A stretch of 64,000 bases of DNA from Kitasatospora sp. NBC_01287 (GTDB taxonomy: Bacteria; Actinomycetota; Actinomycetes; Streptomycetales; Streptomycetaceae), in assembly GCF_026340565.1 (NCBI RefSeq), contig NZ_JAPEPB010000001.1, positions 372,001 to 436,000 on the forward strand. The letters are read 5' to 3'. Shown here in pieces: positions 7,492 to 18,189 of this stretch (the first letter of the stretch is position 1; the number at the start of each line of letters is the position of its first letter). The notes under the pieces are model-generated. The model ran no database searches and was not told where the DNA came from. It saw nothing but the letters and a program-made list of their open reading frames with translations. A program made the translations under genes and the position numbers.

Positions 7492-8775
7492 GTGACCACC
7501 CTGTCCGACCGGCAAGCCCCGCCCGCCACCGCCACGACCTCCCGACTGCGCGTCGTGCTGCTGCTGGATGTGCACGACGGCCAGGAGCAACGCTTCCTGG
7601 CCGCCTACGAACAGATCCGCCACCAGGTGGCCGGCGTGCCCGGCCACATCAGCGACCAGCTCTGCCAGTCGCTGGGCAACGCCTCGCAGTGGCTGATCAC
7701 CAGTGAGTGGGAGGGTGCCGAACCCTTCCTGACCTGGGTGGACAGCGCCGCCCACCGCAAGGTGGTGGAGCCGCTGCACGCCTGCGTCCGGGACACCCGC
7801 TCGCTGCGCTTCCTGATCGCCCGCGAGACCCCCGAGCCGGCGGCCGCGGAGCGCCGCCGGGCCGAGGTCGACGCCGCTCCCAGGCAGCAGCCCCTGACCG
7901 ACCCGCTGCCGACGCCGCCGCTGGCCAGCGGCGGCGTCGTGCGCCACGCGCTGACCTTCACCGTCAAGCCCGGCAGCGAGCGGACGGTCGCCGAGCTGCT
8001 GGCCGGCTACCGCTCACCGCGGGCCGAGGTCGACGCCACCACCCGGCTCTGCCGCACGTCGCTCTTCATGCGCGGCAACCGCGTGGTGCGGGCCGTCGAG
8101 GTGCGCGGCGACCTGGGCAACGCGCTGCGCCACGTCGCGCAGCAGCCCGAGGTGCGCGCGGTCGAGGAGGCGATCAACCCGCACCTGGAGGAGGCCCGCG
8201 ACCTCGGCGATCCGGCGTCCGCGCGCGCGTTCTTCGCCCGCGCGGCGCTGCCCGCGGTGCGGCACGTCGGGGGCGGCGGCGCGGGTGCGCCGCGGGACCT
8301 GATCCGGCAGGCCTTCCTCTACCCGGTCCGCCAGGGCCACGGCGCCGAGGCGGCGCGCCTGCTCGCCGAGCACGACCAGGCGGCGGCCGGGCAGCCGGGG
8401 CACCCGCTGGCGGGCAGCACCATGTTCCTGCACGACGACCTCCTGGTGCGCCTGGTCGACCTGCGGGTGCCCTACCGGCAGGCGCCCGCGCCGGCGGCCG
8501 GCTTCGCCCCCGGCCGAGCGCTGGAGGCACTGCGCCACCACCTGGACCTGAGCCAGGAGCAGCAGGCGCAGCTGACGACCGAGCCGGGGATCGCCGACTT
8601 CCTGGCCGCACACGCGATGGACCTCGTCACCGACCGCGAGTCGCCGCCCGCGGACCCCGGCGCGGACCGCCCCGCGAAGCGCTCCGCGGCCCAGCACGCC
8701 GACCCGCACGCCGACCCGCACACCGACCCGCACGCCCCGGGTGGGGCGCCGTCCTTCGCCGCCACCGGAGAGTGA
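7492..8775 (+). CDS. whiE ORFI: SchA/CurD-domain protein of spore-pigment biosynthesis (WhiE ORFI type)
   Basis: 427 residues from GTG 7492, preceded by GAGAGGA. The frame is open earlier, but the start is fixed by the ribosome site. The protein contains two ABM-like ferredoxin-fold halves, RLRVVLLLDVHDGQEQRFLAAYEQI at the N terminus and VVRHALTFTVKPGSERTVAELLAGY in the middle, and matches the SchA/CurD proteins that begin whiE-type operons. Its biochemical role is not settled. The C terminus has a short tandem repeat encoding DPHADPHTDPHA, probably disordered. It is the first gene of the pigment operon, four bases from the cupin gene. Confidence 0.85.
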   Translation: MTTLSDRQAPPATATTSRLRVVLLLDVHDGQEQRFLAAYEQIRHQVAGVPGHISDQLCQSLGNASQWLITSEWEGAEPFLTWVDSAAHRKVVEPLHACVRDTRSLRFLIARETPEPAAAERRRAEVDAAPRQQPLTDPLPTPPLASGGVVRHALTFTVKPGSERTVAELLAGYRSPRAEVDATTRLCRTSLFMRGNRVVRAVEVRGDLGNALRHVAQQPEVRAVEEAINPHLEEARDLGDPASARAFFARAALPAVRHVGGGGAGAPRDLIRQAFLYPVRQGHGAEAARLLAEHDQAAAGQPGHPLAGSTMFLHDDLLVRLVDLRVPYRQAPAPAAGFAPGRALEALRHHLDLSQEQQAQLTTEPGIADFLAAHAMDLVTDRESPPADPGADRPAKRSAAQHADPHADPHTDPHAPGGAPSFAATGE

Positions 8776-8778
8776 CCC

Positions 8779-9204
8779 GTGACCAGTCAGCCCGTACGCA
8801 TCGTGCACCTCGACGAGACGCAGCCCAACCGCCGCCGCGGTGGCGACCTGCGCGCCATGCTCACCCCGACCACGGTCGGCGCCACCAGCGGCTTCATGGG
8901 CCTGGCGATCATCCAGCCCGGCGACCGGATCGGTGAGCACTACCACCCGTACTCCGAGGAGTTCGTCTTCGTCGTCAGCGGCGAGCTGGAGGTGGACCTG
9001 GACGGCGTCGCGCACTCGCTGCGGCCCGAGCAGGGCCTGATGATCCCGCGCGACATGCGGCACCGGTTCCGCAACGTGGGCGCCACCGAGGCCCGGATGG
9101 TCTTCCACCTCGGTCCGCTGGCGCCCCGGCCCGAACTCGGCCACGTGGACACCGAGGACACCGAGGACAGCCGGGACGCGACCCCGTCGGGAGTCGGCGC
9201 GTGA
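8779..9204 (+). CDS. whiE ORFII: Cupin protein of spore-pigment biosynthesis (WhiE ORFII type)
   Basis: 141 residues. A single cupin beta-barrel is visible: [23 protein letters not shown] supplies the metal-binding His/Glu set of motif 1, and [12 protein letters not shown] supplies motif 2. Small cupins in type II polyketide clusters act as cyclases, oxygenases or folding helpers. WhiE ORFII is thought to influence pigment folding. Starts at GTG 8779. Its stop overlaps the next start (GTGA at 9201-9204), indicating translational coupling. Confidence 0.85.
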   Translation: MTSQPVRIVHLDETQPNRRRGGDLRAMLTPTTVGATSGFMGLAIIQPGDRIGEHYHPYSEEFVFVVSGELEVDLDGVAHSLRPEQGLMIPRDMRHRFRNVGATEARMVFHLGPLAPRPELGHVDTEDTEDSRDATPSGVGA

Positions 9205-10469
9205 CCCGGCGGGTGGCGGTCACCGGGCTGGGCGTGGTCGCGCCCGGCGGCATAGGGGTGCGTGCCTTCTGGGACCTGCTCACCGCGGGCCAGACGGCGA
9301 CGCGCGGGATCACGCTCTTCGATCCCGCCGGGTTCCGCTCCCGGATCGCCGCCGAGTGCGACTTCGACGCGCTGGCCTGCGGGCTCGACCCGCAGCGGGC
9401 CGAACGCGCCGACCGATACGTGCAGTTCGCCTTGGCAGCGGCCGGCGAGGCGGTCCGCGACTCGGGCCTGGACATCGGTCTGCAGGACCCCTGGCGGGTC
9501 GGCGTGTCACTCGGCTCGGCCGTCGGCGGCACCACCCGCCTGGAGCACGACTACGTCGCGGTCAGCGCCGGTGGCGACCGCTGGGACGTGGACCACCGCG
9601 GCGCCGGACCGCACCTGCACCGCGCCTTCTCCCCCAGCGCGCTGGCCTCCGAGGTCGCCGAGGAGATCGGCGCGCACGGCCCGGTGCAGACCGTCTCCAC
9701 CGGGTGCACCTCCGGGCTGGACGCGGTGGGGCACGCCTTCCACGCCATCGCCGAGGGCAAGGCCGACATCATCGTCGCCGGGGCCTCGGACTCGCCGATC
9801 TCCCCCATCACGGTGGCCTGCTTCGACGCGATCAAGGCCACCTCGACCCGCAACGACGACCCGGCCCACGCCTCCCGTCCGTTCGACGCGGAGCGTGACG
9901 GCTTCGTGCTGGGCGAGGGCGCCGCCGTGCTGGTGCTGGAGGAGCTGGAGCACGCCCGGGCCCGCGGCGCCCGGGTCTACTGCGAGATCCGCGGCTTCGC
10001 CACCTTCGGCAACGCCTACCACATGACCGGCCTGACCACCGAGGGCCGGGAGATGTCGGAGGCGATCGACCGGGCCTTGGAGCAGGCGCAGCTCGACCCC
10101 ACCGACGTCGACTACGTCAACGCCCACGGCTCGGGCACCAAGCAGAACGACCGGCACGAGACGGCGGCCGTGAAGCGCTCGCTGGGCGCGCACGCCTACG
10201 CGGTCCCGATGAGCTCGATCAAGTCGATGGTCGGCCACTCGCTGGGCGCGATCGGCGCCATCGAACTGGCCGCCTGCGCCCTCGCGCTCACCCACGGCGT
10301 GGTTCCGCCGACCGCCAACTACGAGACGCCGGACGCCGAGTGCGACCTCGACTACGTGCCGCGCACCGCCCGCACGGCGCGGTTGCGCACCGTGCTCTCG
10401 GTCGGCAGTGGCTTCGGCGGCTTCCAGTCCGCCGTGGTCCTCACCCGCGATGACGGGAGGTCGCGATGA
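9201..10469 (+). CDS. whiE ORFIII: Type II polyketide ketosynthase, alpha subunit (WhiE ORFIII type)
   Basis: 422 residues, the usual length for KS-alpha. The active-site cysteine is C169 in [13 protein letters not shown]. The two catalytic histidines are in [11 protein letters not shown] and [18 protein letters not shown]. With the following chain length factor it forms the heterodimer that extends malonyl units on the ACP into a poly-beta-keto chain (about 24 carbons for known spore pigments). The GTG start overlaps the cupin stop, and the stop overlaps the chain length factor start (ATGA at 10466-10469), as expected for stoichiometric subunits. Confidence 0.95.
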   Translation: MTRRVAVTGLGVVAPGGIGVRAFWDLLTAGQTATRGITLFDPAGFRSRIAAECDFDALACGLDPQRAERADRYVQFALAAAGEAVRDSGLDIGLQDPWRVGVSLGSAVGGTTRLEHDYVAVSAGGDRWDVDHRGAGPHLHRAFSPSALASEVAEEIGAHGPVQTVSTGCTSGLDAVGHAFHAIAEGKADIIVAGASDSPISPITVACFDAIKATSTRNDDPAHASRPFDAERDGFVLGEGAAVLVLEELEHARARGARVYCEIRGFATFGNAYHMTGLTTEGREMSEAIDRALEQAQLDPTDVDYVNAHGSGTKQNDRHETAAVKRSLGAHAYAVPMSSIKSMVGHSLGAIGAIELAACALALTHGVVPPTANYETPDAECDLDYVPRTARTARLRTVLSVGSGFGGFQSAVVLTRDDGRSR

Positions 10470-11722
10470 GCGGCTCGAACCGGCGGTCGACCCGCCGCCA
10501 GGTGGCGCTGACCGGGCTGGGCGTGGTCGCGCCGAGCGGCGTGGGCACCGACGCCTTCTGGAAGGCGGTCCAGCAGGGCACCGCCTTCCTCGCCCCGGTC
10601 TCCCGCGAGGGCTGCACGCACCTGCCGCTGCGGGTGGCCGGCGAGGTGCGCGGCTTCGACCCGGCCGGGCTGATCGAGGACCGCTACCTCGTGCAGACCG
10701 ACCGCTTCACCCACTTCGCCATGGCCGCCGCCGAACTCGCCCTGGAGGACGCCCAGCTGCGGACCGACCAGGAGCGGCCGTTCGGCATCGGCGTGGTCAC
10801 GGCGGCCGGGTCCGGCGGCGGCGAGTTCGGCCAGGGCGAGTTGCAGAACCTCTGGGGACAGGGGCCGCACTTCGTCGGCCCGTACCAGTCCATCGCCTGG
10901 TTCTACGCCGCCAGCACCGGCCAGATCTCCATCCGCGGCGGCTTCCAGGGCCCGTGCGGGGTGCTGGCCAATGACGAGGCCGGCGGCCTGGACGTCTTCG
11001 CGCACGCCGCGCGGGCGATCCGGCACGGGACGGACGCCGTGGTGGCCGGCGCCACCGAGGCCCCGCTCGCCCCCTACTCGGTGGTCTGCCAGCTCGGCTA
11101 CCCGGAGCTGAGCTTGTCCGCCGACCCGCGGCGCGCCTACCTGCCGTTCACCGACGAGGCCTGCGGGTTCTCGCCGGCCGAGGGCGGGGCGATGTTCGTC
11201 CTGGAGGACGAGGAGACGGCACGACGGCGCGGGGCCCGGGTCCGGGCGGTGGTCGCCGGCCACGCCGCGACCTTCACCGGCACCGGCGGCTGGGAGCGGT
11301 CCCGGCAGGGGCTGGCCCGGGCGATCGCGGGCGCGCTGGCGGAGGCCGACTGCGCGCCCGACGAGGTCGACGTGGTCTTCGCCGACGCGCTGGGCATCCC
11401 GGCCGCCGACCAGGCCGAGGCGCTGGCGATCGCCGACGCGCTCGGACCGCACGGCGCGGAGGTCCCGGTGACCGCGCCCAAGACCGGATTCGGCCGCGCC
11501 TACTCGGCCGCCTCCGCGCTGGACGTCGCCGCCGCGGTGCTCGCCCTGGAGCACGGCACCGTGCCGCCGACGCCGAACATCACGGAGGTGCGGCACGACC
11601 TCGACCTGGTCACCGGCCACGCCCGCCGCGCGCCGCTGCGCACCGCCCTGGTGCTCAGCCGCGGCCTGATGGGCTGCAACTCGGCCCTGGTGCTGCGGCG
11701 CGACACCGACGACCGGAGCTGA
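10466..11722 (+). CDS. whiE ORFIV: Chain length factor, KS-beta (WhiE ORFIV type)
   Basis: 418 residues, homologous to KS-alpha but without its catalytic residues. NAHGSGT is replaced by FADALGIPA and GHSLGA by GRAYSAAS. At the position of the KS cysteine most chain length factors have glutamine in a (Q)AGGLD context. Here the codon at 10976-10978 is GAG, giving NDEAGGLD with glutamate at residue 171. The protein fixes polyketide length by shaping the KS tunnel. Starts at ATG 10466, overlapping the KS-alpha stop. Confidence 0.93.
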   Translation: MSGSNRRSTRRQVALTGLGVVAPSGVGTDAFWKAVQQGTAFLAPVSREGCTHLPLRVAGEVRGFDPAGLIEDRYLVQTDRFTHFAMAAAELALEDAQLRTDQERPFGIGVVTAAGSGGGEFGQGELQNLWGQGPHFVGPYQSIAWFYAASTGQISIRGGFQGPCGVLANDEAGGLDVFAHAARAIRHGTDAVVAGATEAPLAPYSVVCQLGYPELSLSADPRRAYLPFTDEACGFSPAEGGAMFVLEDEETARRRGARVRAVVAGHAATFTGTGGWERSRQGLARAIAGALAEADCAPDEVDVVFADALGIPAADQAEALAIADALGPHGAEVPVTAPKTGFGRAYSAASALDVAAAVLALEHGTVPPTPNITEVRHDLDLVTGHARRAPLRTALVLSRGLMGCNSALVLRRDTDDRS

Positions 11723-11779
11723 GCGCGCCCGCGCCGCCGCCCTCCGCCCTCCCGCCCCCGGATTCCCCCGCTGCCCTGA

Positions 11780-12538
<759 letters not shown>

Positions 12539-12670
12539 GCGCCACCCGCCGACCCGCACCCACCAGCCCGCACCTGTCGGCCCCGGCACCCACCGCCGCG
12601 GGCCCCCACCGCTCAGCCGCCCGGCGCGCACCGCCCGGCACCCGCACCAGAGAACGAAGGGACGCGACCC

Positions 12671-13003
12671 ATGCATCGCGCTCTGATCGTCGCCCGGATG
12701 AAGACCGGCGCCGCCCCGGAGATCGCCAGGACCTTCGCGGACTCCGACCGCGGGGAGCTCCCCCAGCTGATCGGGGTGACCAGCCGCAGCCTCTTCCAGT
12801 TCGGCGACCTCTACCTGCACCTGATCGAGTCCGAGCGCCCCCCTGGGCCCGAGGTGGCCCGGCACAAGGGCCACCCGGACTTCGTGGACGTCAGCGAACG
12901 GCTGGCCGCGTACGTCCAGGCCTACGACCCGCAGACCTGGCGGGAGCCGAAGGACGCGATGGCCCAGGAGTTCTACCGCTGGGAACGCGGCAGCACCGCA
13001 TGA
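12671..13003 (+). CDS. whiE ORFVII: TcmI-family polyketide cyclase (WhiE ORFVII type)
   Basis: 110 residues, a small ferredoxin-like dimeric cyclase. The signature [22 protein letters not shown] is at the N terminus, with [13 protein letters not shown] in the middle. It closes a later ring of the pigment precursor. ATG 12671 follows GAAGGGACG. A 132-bp gap rich in C and A separates it from the aromatase gene, and its stop overlaps an in-frame upstream ATG of the carboxyltransferase gene. Confidence 0.9.
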   Translation: MHRALIVARMKTGAAPEIARTFADSDRGELPQLIGVTSRSLFQFGDLYLHLIESERPPGPEVARHKGHPDFVDVSERLAAYVQAYDPQTWREPKDAMAQEFYRWERGSTA

Positions 13004-13068
13004 CCACCCGGCTCGGGCGGCCGAGCGGTGGCGATCAGGCCGGACGTCAGGCTGGAAGGACAACTCCC

Positions 13069-14862
13069 ATGGTCGAGGTGGAGAGTGCGCCGATCGACCC
13101 GGCACCCCCCTGGGTGCGGTGCGATCGGTGCGTCACCCTCATCTACGGCAAGCGCTTCAGCCGGGCGCTGCAGGTCTGCCCCGACTGCGGGTCGCACGCC
13201 AGGCTCACGGCGCACCAGCGGCTGGACCAGCTGCTCGATCCGGGCTCGGCGCAGCCGCTCGACCACGTCGACTGCGTGAGCGACCCGCTCGGCTTCGCCG
13301 ACACCCAGCCGTACCCCGACCGGCTGCTGGCCGCGCGGGCCGCGACGGGGCTGCACGAGGCGGTGCTCTGCGTGCGGGGCACCATCGAGGGCCGGCCGGT
13401 GGTGGTCGCGGCGATGGACTTCCGCTTCCTGGGCGGCAGTCTCGGCTGCGGGGTCGGCGCGATGATCACCGAGGCGGCCCGGACCAGCCTGCACTCGCGG
13501 CTCCCGCTGCTGCTGGTCACCGCCTCGGGCGGGGCCCGGATGCAGGAGGGCGTGCTCTCGCTGATGCAGATGGCGAAGACCTCGCAGGCGCTCGCGGAAC
13601 TCGACGAGGCCGGGATCCTGGTCCTCTCGCTGGTCACCGACCCGACCTTCGGTGGCGTGGCCGCCTCGTTCGCCACCCTGGCGGACGTGATCATCGCCGA
13701 GCCCGGCGCCCGGCTCGGCTTCGCCGGGCCGCGGGTGATCGAGCAGACCATCGGCGAGAGCCTGCCGGCGGGCTTCCAGACCGCGGAGTTCCTGCTCGAC
13801 CACGGGCTGGTCGACGGCGTGGTGCCACGAGCCGGGCTGCGGGCCACCCTCGCCCAGCTGCTGAGCCTGCACTCCGGCGCGGCCGACGGACCAGCCGACG
13901 GACCAGCGGACCGACCAGCGGACCGACCAGCGGACCGACCGGCGGACCGACCGGCGGACGAAGCGGCCGCCGCGCCGGTGGAGGCGCTGGTGGAGGCGCC
14001 GGAGGCGCCGATCCTGCGCAGCGCCGAGCAGCTGCCGCGCACCGAGGCCTGGACGGCCGTGCGGCTGGCCCGCCATCCCGAGCGACCCACCACGCTGGAC
14101 TACGCGGCGCACCTGCTGGACGGCTTCCGCGAGCTGCACGGTGACCGGATCGCCGAGGACTGCCCTGCCGTGGTGGGCGGCCCGGGTCGGCTGAACGGAC
14201 GGTCGGTCATGCTGATCGGACATCAGAAGGGCGGCGACGACCTCCTCGAACGCCAGCGCCGCAAGTTCGGCATGCCGAGCCCCGGCGGCTACCGCAAGAC
14301 CGCCCGGCTGATGCGGATGGCCGCCAAGCTGGGCCTGCCGGTGGTGACGCTGATCGACACGCCGGGCGCCAACCCGGGGCCGGACGCGGAGCGCGGCGGC
14401 CAGGCGGTGGCCATCGCCGAGAACCTGCGGCTGATGGCCCGGCTGCCGGTGCCGATCGTCGCCGTGGTCACCGGGGAGGGCGGCAGCGGCGGCGCGCTGG
14501 CGCTGGCCGTCGCCGACCGGGTGCTGATCTGCGCCAACGGCATCTACTCGGTGATCAGTCCCGAGGGCTGCGCCGCCATCCTCTGGAAGGACGCGGAGGC
14601 CGCGCCGGCCGCGGCCACCGCCCTGCGCGTCGACGCCAGGGAACTGCTGCGCCTCGGTATCGTCGACGGGGTCGTGCCCGAGCCGCCCGGTGGTGCGCAC
14701 ACCGATCACCCGCAGGCTGCGCTCCTGCTGGGCCGGGCCGTGGCCGCCGCCCTGACGGAGCTCGAGCCGTGGGAGCCCGCCCGGCTGCTGAGCGAGCGCC
14801 GCAGCCGCTTCCACCGCTTCGGGCTGGACAGCGTCCCGACTGCTGAAGGAGGTGCCCAGTGA
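13069..14862 (+). CDS. accDA: Acetyl-CoA carboxylase carboxyltransferase, fused beta-alpha subunits (AccD-AccA)
   Basis: 597 residues from ATG 13069, which has GGAAGGA eight bases upstream. The frame extends to ATG 13000 but without a ribosome site. Residues about 1-265 are the beta half: a zinc finger CDRC...CPDCG near residues 16-35, then SGGARMQEG and FGGVAASFA. Residues about 315-590 are the alpha half, with [22 protein letters not shown] and [19 protein letters not shown] 12-bp tandem repeat (13889-13960) encodes the junction. The enzyme transfers carboxyl from carboxybiotin to acetyl-CoA, making malonyl-CoA. The E. coli-like subunit plan differs from the usual streptomycete AccA2/AccB acyl-CoA carboxylase. 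Confidence 0.92.
   Translation: MVEVESAPIDPAPPWVRCDRCVTLIYGKRFSRALQVCPDCGSHARLTAHQRLDQLLDPGSAQPLDHVDCVSDPLGFADTQPYPDRLLAARAATGLHEAVLCVRGTIEGRPVVVAAMDFRFLGGSLGCGVGAMITEAARTSLHSRLPLLLVTASGGARMQEGVLSLMQMAKTSQALAELDEAGILVLSLVTDPTFGGVAASFATLADVIIAEPGARLGFAGPRVIEQTIGESLPAGFQTAEFLLDHGLVDGVVPRAGLRATLAQLLSLHSGAADGPADGPADRPADRPADRPADRPADEAAAAPVEALVEAPEAPILRSAEQLPRTEAWTAVRLARHPERPTTLDYAAHLLDGFRELHGDRIAEDCPAVVGGPGRLNGRSVMLIGHQKGGDDLLERQRRKFGMPSPGGYRKTARLMRMAAKLGLPVVTLIDTPGANPGPDAERGGQAVAIAENLRLMARLPVPIVAVVTGEGGSGGALALAVADRVLICANGIYSVISPEGCAAILWKDAEAAPAAATALRVDARELLRLGIVDGVVPEPPGGAHTDHPQAALLLGRAVAAALTELEPWEPARLLSERRSRFHRFGLDSVPTAEGGAQ
13889..13960 (+). repeat. Six 12-bp tandem units at the AccD-AccA fusion point
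   Basis: Unit GACCAGCGGACC with small variants, six consecutive copies in frame, encoding GPAD then RPAD repeats. It lies in the linker between two catalytic domains, so length changes should be tolerated. Confidence 0.9.
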
Positions 14863-15458
14863 GGCCAGAACGTGCGGAGTGGGAACGCCGCGAGTTCCAC
14901 CGGCGCGAGGAGGACCGCAACGAGGCCGGCCACGGCGAGGACGAGCGCGCGCAACCGGCATCCGGCGCCGTGCTGGACGCGGTGTGCCGCAACGTGGCGC
15001 GCCTGGCCAAGGCCGCGCCGACCCCGCCCCGGCGGATCAGCGTGCGCGACGGACAGGCGAGCGTCGAGATCGAATGGCCCGAGGCCGCCGGTCAGGCCGG
15101 CCCCGCGCCACTGGTGGGCGCCGCGGCACCGGCGGACGGGCCCAGCGGCGGCCCGACGGGTGAGGAGCAGGACGCGCTCGACTACGTCCGGGCCCCGATG
15201 GTCGGCACCTTCTACCACGCCGGTTCGCCGGAGGCGGCGCCGTTCGTACGGATCGGCGACCTGGTCCGACCGGGTCAGCCGGTGGGGGTCCTGGAGGCGA
15301 TGAAGATGATGAGCACCATCACGGCGGCCGTCGGCGGCCGGGTGGTGGAGGTGATCGCGCCCAACGCCCACCCCGTGGAGTTCGACCAGCGCCTGATCGC
15401 GCTCGAACCCGTCGGCGCAGGCGAGCATCCGGACGATGCCGCCGCCGCGGCCGGCTAG
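14859..15458 (+). CDS. accB: Biotin carboxyl carrier protein of acetyl-CoA carboxylase
   Basis: 199 residues. The C-terminal biotinyl domain starts near residue 110 ([25 protein letters not shown]) and has the biotinylation motif EAMKMM with lysine at about residue 149. The first 100 residues are charged and Pro/Ala-rich. The carrier shuttles carboxybiotin between AccC and AccDA. GTG 14859 overlaps the AccDA stop and has a strong GAAGGAGG site at 14845-14852. Confidence 0.93.
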   Translation: MRPERAEWERREFHRREEDRNEAGHGEDERAQPASGAVLDAVCRNVARLAKAAPTPPRRISVRDGQASVEIEWPEAAGQAGPAPLVGAAAPADGPSGGPTGEEQDALDYVRAPMVGTFYHAGSPEAAPFVRIGDLVRPGQPVGVLEAMKMMSTITAAVGGRVVEVIAPNAHPVEFDQRLIALEPVGAGEHPDDAAAAAG

Positions 15459-15513
15459 CACGCGGCACGCGGCAGGCACCGGCGAGGTCGTCCCCAGCAC
15501 CGAGGTGAACTCC

Positions 15514-16929
15514 ATGTTCGAAACCGTTCTGATCGCCAACCGCGGGGAGATCGCCCTGCGGGTGGCCCGCGCCTGTCGCGAACTCGGCATCCGGACGGTG
15601 GCGGTGTACTCGACTGCCGACCGCGACTCGGCCGTGGTCCGCTTCGCCGACGAGGCGGTGCACATCGGGCCGCCACCCGCGAAGGCCAGCTACCTCAGCG
15701 TCCCCGCGATCATCGAGGCCGCGCTGCAGACCGGCGCGCAGGCCATCCACCCCGGGTACGGCTTCCTCTCCGAGGACCCGGACTTCGCGGAGATCTGCGA
15801 GGCCAACGGGATCGTCTTCATCGGACCGCCCGCGCAGGTGATGCAGCAGCTCGGCGACAAGGCGGTGGCCCGGACGCTGATGGCCGAGGCCGGGCTGCCG
15901 GTGCTGCCCGGCAGCACCGACGCGCTGACCTCGGCGGCCGAGGCCAAGCAGCTGGCCCAGCAGGTCGGCTACCCGGTGATCCTCAAGGCGGTCGCGGGCG
16001 GCGGCGGTCGCGGCATGGCCGTGGTGCGCGAGGCCGACGGCCTGCGGCTCGCCTACGCCGAGACCCAGGCCCACGCGCGGGCCGTCTTCGGCGACGAGCG
16101 GCTCTACCTGGAGCGGTTCGTCGAGGACGCGCGGCACGTGGAGGTACAGGTGCTCTGCGACCGGCACGGCACCGCGATCCATCTGGGCGAGCGGGACTGC
16201 TCGGTGCAGCGCCGGCACCAGAAGCTGATCGAGGAGTCACCGGCGCCGGAACTGCCGCCGGCCCTGCGCGAGGCGATGTGGGCGGCCGCGGTGCGCGGCG
16301 CGTCGGCGGTCGGGTTCGTCGGGGCCGGTACCTTCGAGTTCGTGCTGACCCCGGAGCACGAGTTCTTCCTGATGGAGATCAACTGCCGCCTGCAGGTGGA
16401 GCATCCGGTCACCGAGCTGGTCACCGGGGTCGACATCGTGCGTGAGCAGATCAACGTCGCCGCCGGCCTGCCGCTCTCGGTCCGCCAGGAGGAGGTCAGC
16501 TGCCGGGGCGTGGCGCTGGAGTGCCGGGTCAACGCCGAGGACCCCGCCCGGGAGTTCGCGCCGGCGCCGGGGCTGCTCACCGAGTTCGTGCCGCCCGGCG
16601 GCCCCTTCGTGCGGGTCGACACGCACGCCTGTCCGGGCTGGCGGATCGGGCCGGACTACGACTCGCTGCTGGCCAAGGTGGCGGTCTGGGCCCCGGACCG
16701 CGAGCAGGCGGTGGCCCGGATGGACCGGGCGCTGGGCGAGTTCCGGGTGGCCGGCGCGGGTGTCCGCACCACGCTCGGCTTCCTGCGCACGACACTGGCG
16801 CACCCGGTCTTCCGGGCCGCGCGGCACACCACCGGGCTGGTCGCCACGATGGCCGAGGAGGCCGACGCGGCGGCAGCGGCGGCTGCCGAGGCGGCGGCCC
16901 GCGCTCCGGTGGTCGCCCCCGTCGGCTGA
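15514..16929 (+). CDS. accC: Biotin carboxylase subunit of acetyl-CoA carboxylase
   Basis: 471 residues from ATG 15514 (GAGGTG at 15502-15507). It begins MFETVLIANRGEIALRVARACRELG, the canonical biotin carboxylase start. The ATP-grasp loop KAVAGGGGRGMAVV lies near residue 165, followed by ERDCSVQRRHQKLIEE and MEINCRLQVEHPVTE. The enzyme carboxylates biotin on AccB using bicarbonate and ATP. It lacks a fused biotin domain, unlike the primary streptomycete AccA2-type subunit. The C-terminal tail is Ala-rich and disordered. It is the last gene of the rightward pigment/malonyl-CoA operon and is followed by a strong hairpin. Confidence 0.95.
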   Translation: MFETVLIANRGEIALRVARACRELGIRTVAVYSTADRDSAVVRFADEAVHIGPPPAKASYLSVPAIIEAALQTGAQAIHPGYGFLSEDPDFAEICEANGIVFIGPPAQVMQQLGDKAVARTLMAEAGLPVLPGSTDALTSAAEAKQLAQQVGYPVILKAVAGGGGRGMAVVREADGLRLAYAETQAHARAVFGDERLYLERFVEDARHVEVQVLCDRHGTAIHLGERDCSVQRRHQKLIEESPAPELPPALREAMWAAAVRGASAVGFVGAGTFEFVLTPEHEFFLMEINCRLQVEHPVTELVTGVDIVREQINVAAGLPLSVRQEEVSCRGVALECRVNAEDPAREFAPAPGLLTEFVPPGGPFVRVDTHACPGWRIGPDYDSLLAKVAVWAPDREQAVARMDRALGEFRVAGAGVRTTLGFLRTTLAHPVFRAARHTTGLVATMAEEADAAAAAAAEAAARAPVVAPVG

Positions 16930-16959
16930 GAGTGCCGGCCCCGCCCCACTCCCCCGGAC

Positions 16960-17004
16960 GCCGAACGGCGCCGACCGCGCATTCCGCGGTCGGCGCCGTT
17001 CGGC
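16960..17004. terminator. 20-bp perfect hairpin between accC and the O-methyltransferase gene
   Basis: Arms 16960-16979 and 16985-17004 are fully complementary with a 5-nt loop (CATTC). It lies between convergent genes and can serve both. Confidence 0.88.
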
Positions 17005-17005
17005 T

Positions 17006-17040
17006 GTCAGGCCCGTCAGGCCCGTCAGGCCCGTCAGGCC
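17006..17040. repeat. 9-bp tandem repeat (GTCAGGCCC), about four units
   Basis: Directly abuts the terminator and runs over the last codons and stop of the methyltransferase (stop at 17036-17034 on the minus strand). Confidence 0.85.
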
Positions 17041-18107
17041 GGCACGGTGCAGTCGAAGGCGTGCAGGTAGGCGTTGACCGGCCGGATCTCGCCGATCGTC
17101 AGGCCCGCCTCGGTGATCAGCGAGACCAGGCTCTCCTTGGTGTGCTTCGCGCCACCGACGTTGAGCAGCAGGAGCAGGTCCATGGCGGTGGTGAACTTCA
17201 TCGACGGGCTGTCGTCCACCAGGTTCTCGATCACCAGGACCCGGGCACCGGGGCGCGCGACCGCCAGCACGTTGCGCAGGGTGCGGCGGGTGCTGTCGTC
17301 GTCCCACTCCAGGATGTTCTTGATGATGTACATATCGGCCTGGATCGGCACCTCGTCGCGGCAGTCGCCCGGCAGCAGCTGGACCCGGTCCGCGAGCGCG
17401 CCGCCCTCACGCAGCCTGGGGTCGGCGTTCGCCACCACCGTGGGCAGGTCGAGCAGGGCGCCGCGCAGCTCCTGGTAGCGCTCCAGCAGGCCGGCGAGCA
17501 CATGGCCCTGGCCGCCGCCGATGTCCACCACGGAGGTGACGCCGGTGAGGTCGACGGACCGCGCGATGTCCTCGGCGGACTGCCGGCTGGAGTGGGTCAT
17601 CGCCTGGTCGAAGACCCGGGCCGAGTCCGTCGCGTCGTCGTGCAGGTAGTCGAAGAACTCCTTGCCGTACAGGTCGGGGAAGACGCTGGCGCCTGACCTG
17701 ACCGCGTCGTCCAGCCGCGGCCAGGCCTCCCAGGTCCAGGGCGCGGTGCACCAGAGGGCGATGTAGCGCAGGCTGTCGGTGCTGTCCTCGCGCAGCAGCC
17801 GGGACATCTCGGTGTGCGCGTAGCGGCCGTCCGCGTGCTCGGTGAAGATGCCGTAGCAGGACAGCGCCCTGAGCAGCCGGGCCAGCGGACGCGCCTCGAT
17901 GCCCAGCGCGGCCGCCAGCTCCTCGGCGGTCGCCGGGGTGTCCGCCAGCGCGTCGGCGACCCGCAGGCCGGCGGCCGCGCGCACGGCGGCCGCGCAGGCG
18001 GCTCCGAAGACGAGCTCGCGCAGCCGCATCGCCGGAGTGCCGGGGGACGGGTGGGGGGAGGCGGTGGGGGAGGTCGTGGCGGGGGTGGTGGAAGGTGCGG
18101 AGGTCAT
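17034..18107 (-). CDS. SAM-dependent O-methyltransferase, probably pigment tailoring
   Basis: 357 residues. An N-terminal dimerisation winged-helix domain (residues about 30-115, LVFGAACAAAVRAAAGLRVADAL and LARLLRALSCYGIF) is followed by a class I methyltransferase domain with the SAM motif VVDIGGGQGHVLAGLLERY near residue 195. This is the architecture of TcmN/TcmO-like and plant-type O-methyltransferases in aromatic polyketide pathways. It faces the pigment operon across a shared terminator, so a tailoring role on the spore pigment is a reasonable inference. The start at ATG 18107 lacks a good ribosome site. The first 26 residues are Ser/Thr/Pro-rich and could be excluded if ATG 18029 is used. 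Confidence 0.82.
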   Translation of the reverse strand: MTSAPSTTPATTSPTASPHPSPGTPAMRLRELVFGAACAAAVRAAAGLRVADALADTPATAEELAAALGIEARPLARLLRALSCYGIFTEHADGRYAHTEMSRLLREDSTDSLRYIALWCTAPWTWEAWPRLDDAVRSGASVFPDLYGKEFFDYLHDDATDSARVFDQAMTHSSRQSAEDIARSVDLTGVTSVVDIGGGQGHVLAGLLERYQELRGALLDLPTVVANADPRLREGGALADRVQLLPGDCRDEVPIQADMYIIKNILEWDDDSTRRTLRNVLAVARPGARVLVIENLVDDSPSMKFTTAMDLLLLLNVGGAKHTKESLVSLITEAGLTIGEIRPVNAYLHAFDCTVPA

Positions 18108-18124
18108 GGCGCCGCCGTTCTCTC

Positions 18125-18164
18125 GGTCGTTCCGTCGGTCGTTCTGTCGGTCGGTCGGTCGGTT
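18125..18164. repeat. Tetranucleotide-like GGTC/GTCG repeat
   Basis: Imperfect GGTC-based units in the 80-bp gap between the methyltransferase start and the beta-helix gene stop. Otherwise this gap is empty. Confidence 0.7.
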
Positions 18165-18189
18165 CGGGTGGGGGCCGGCCCCGGGGCGC

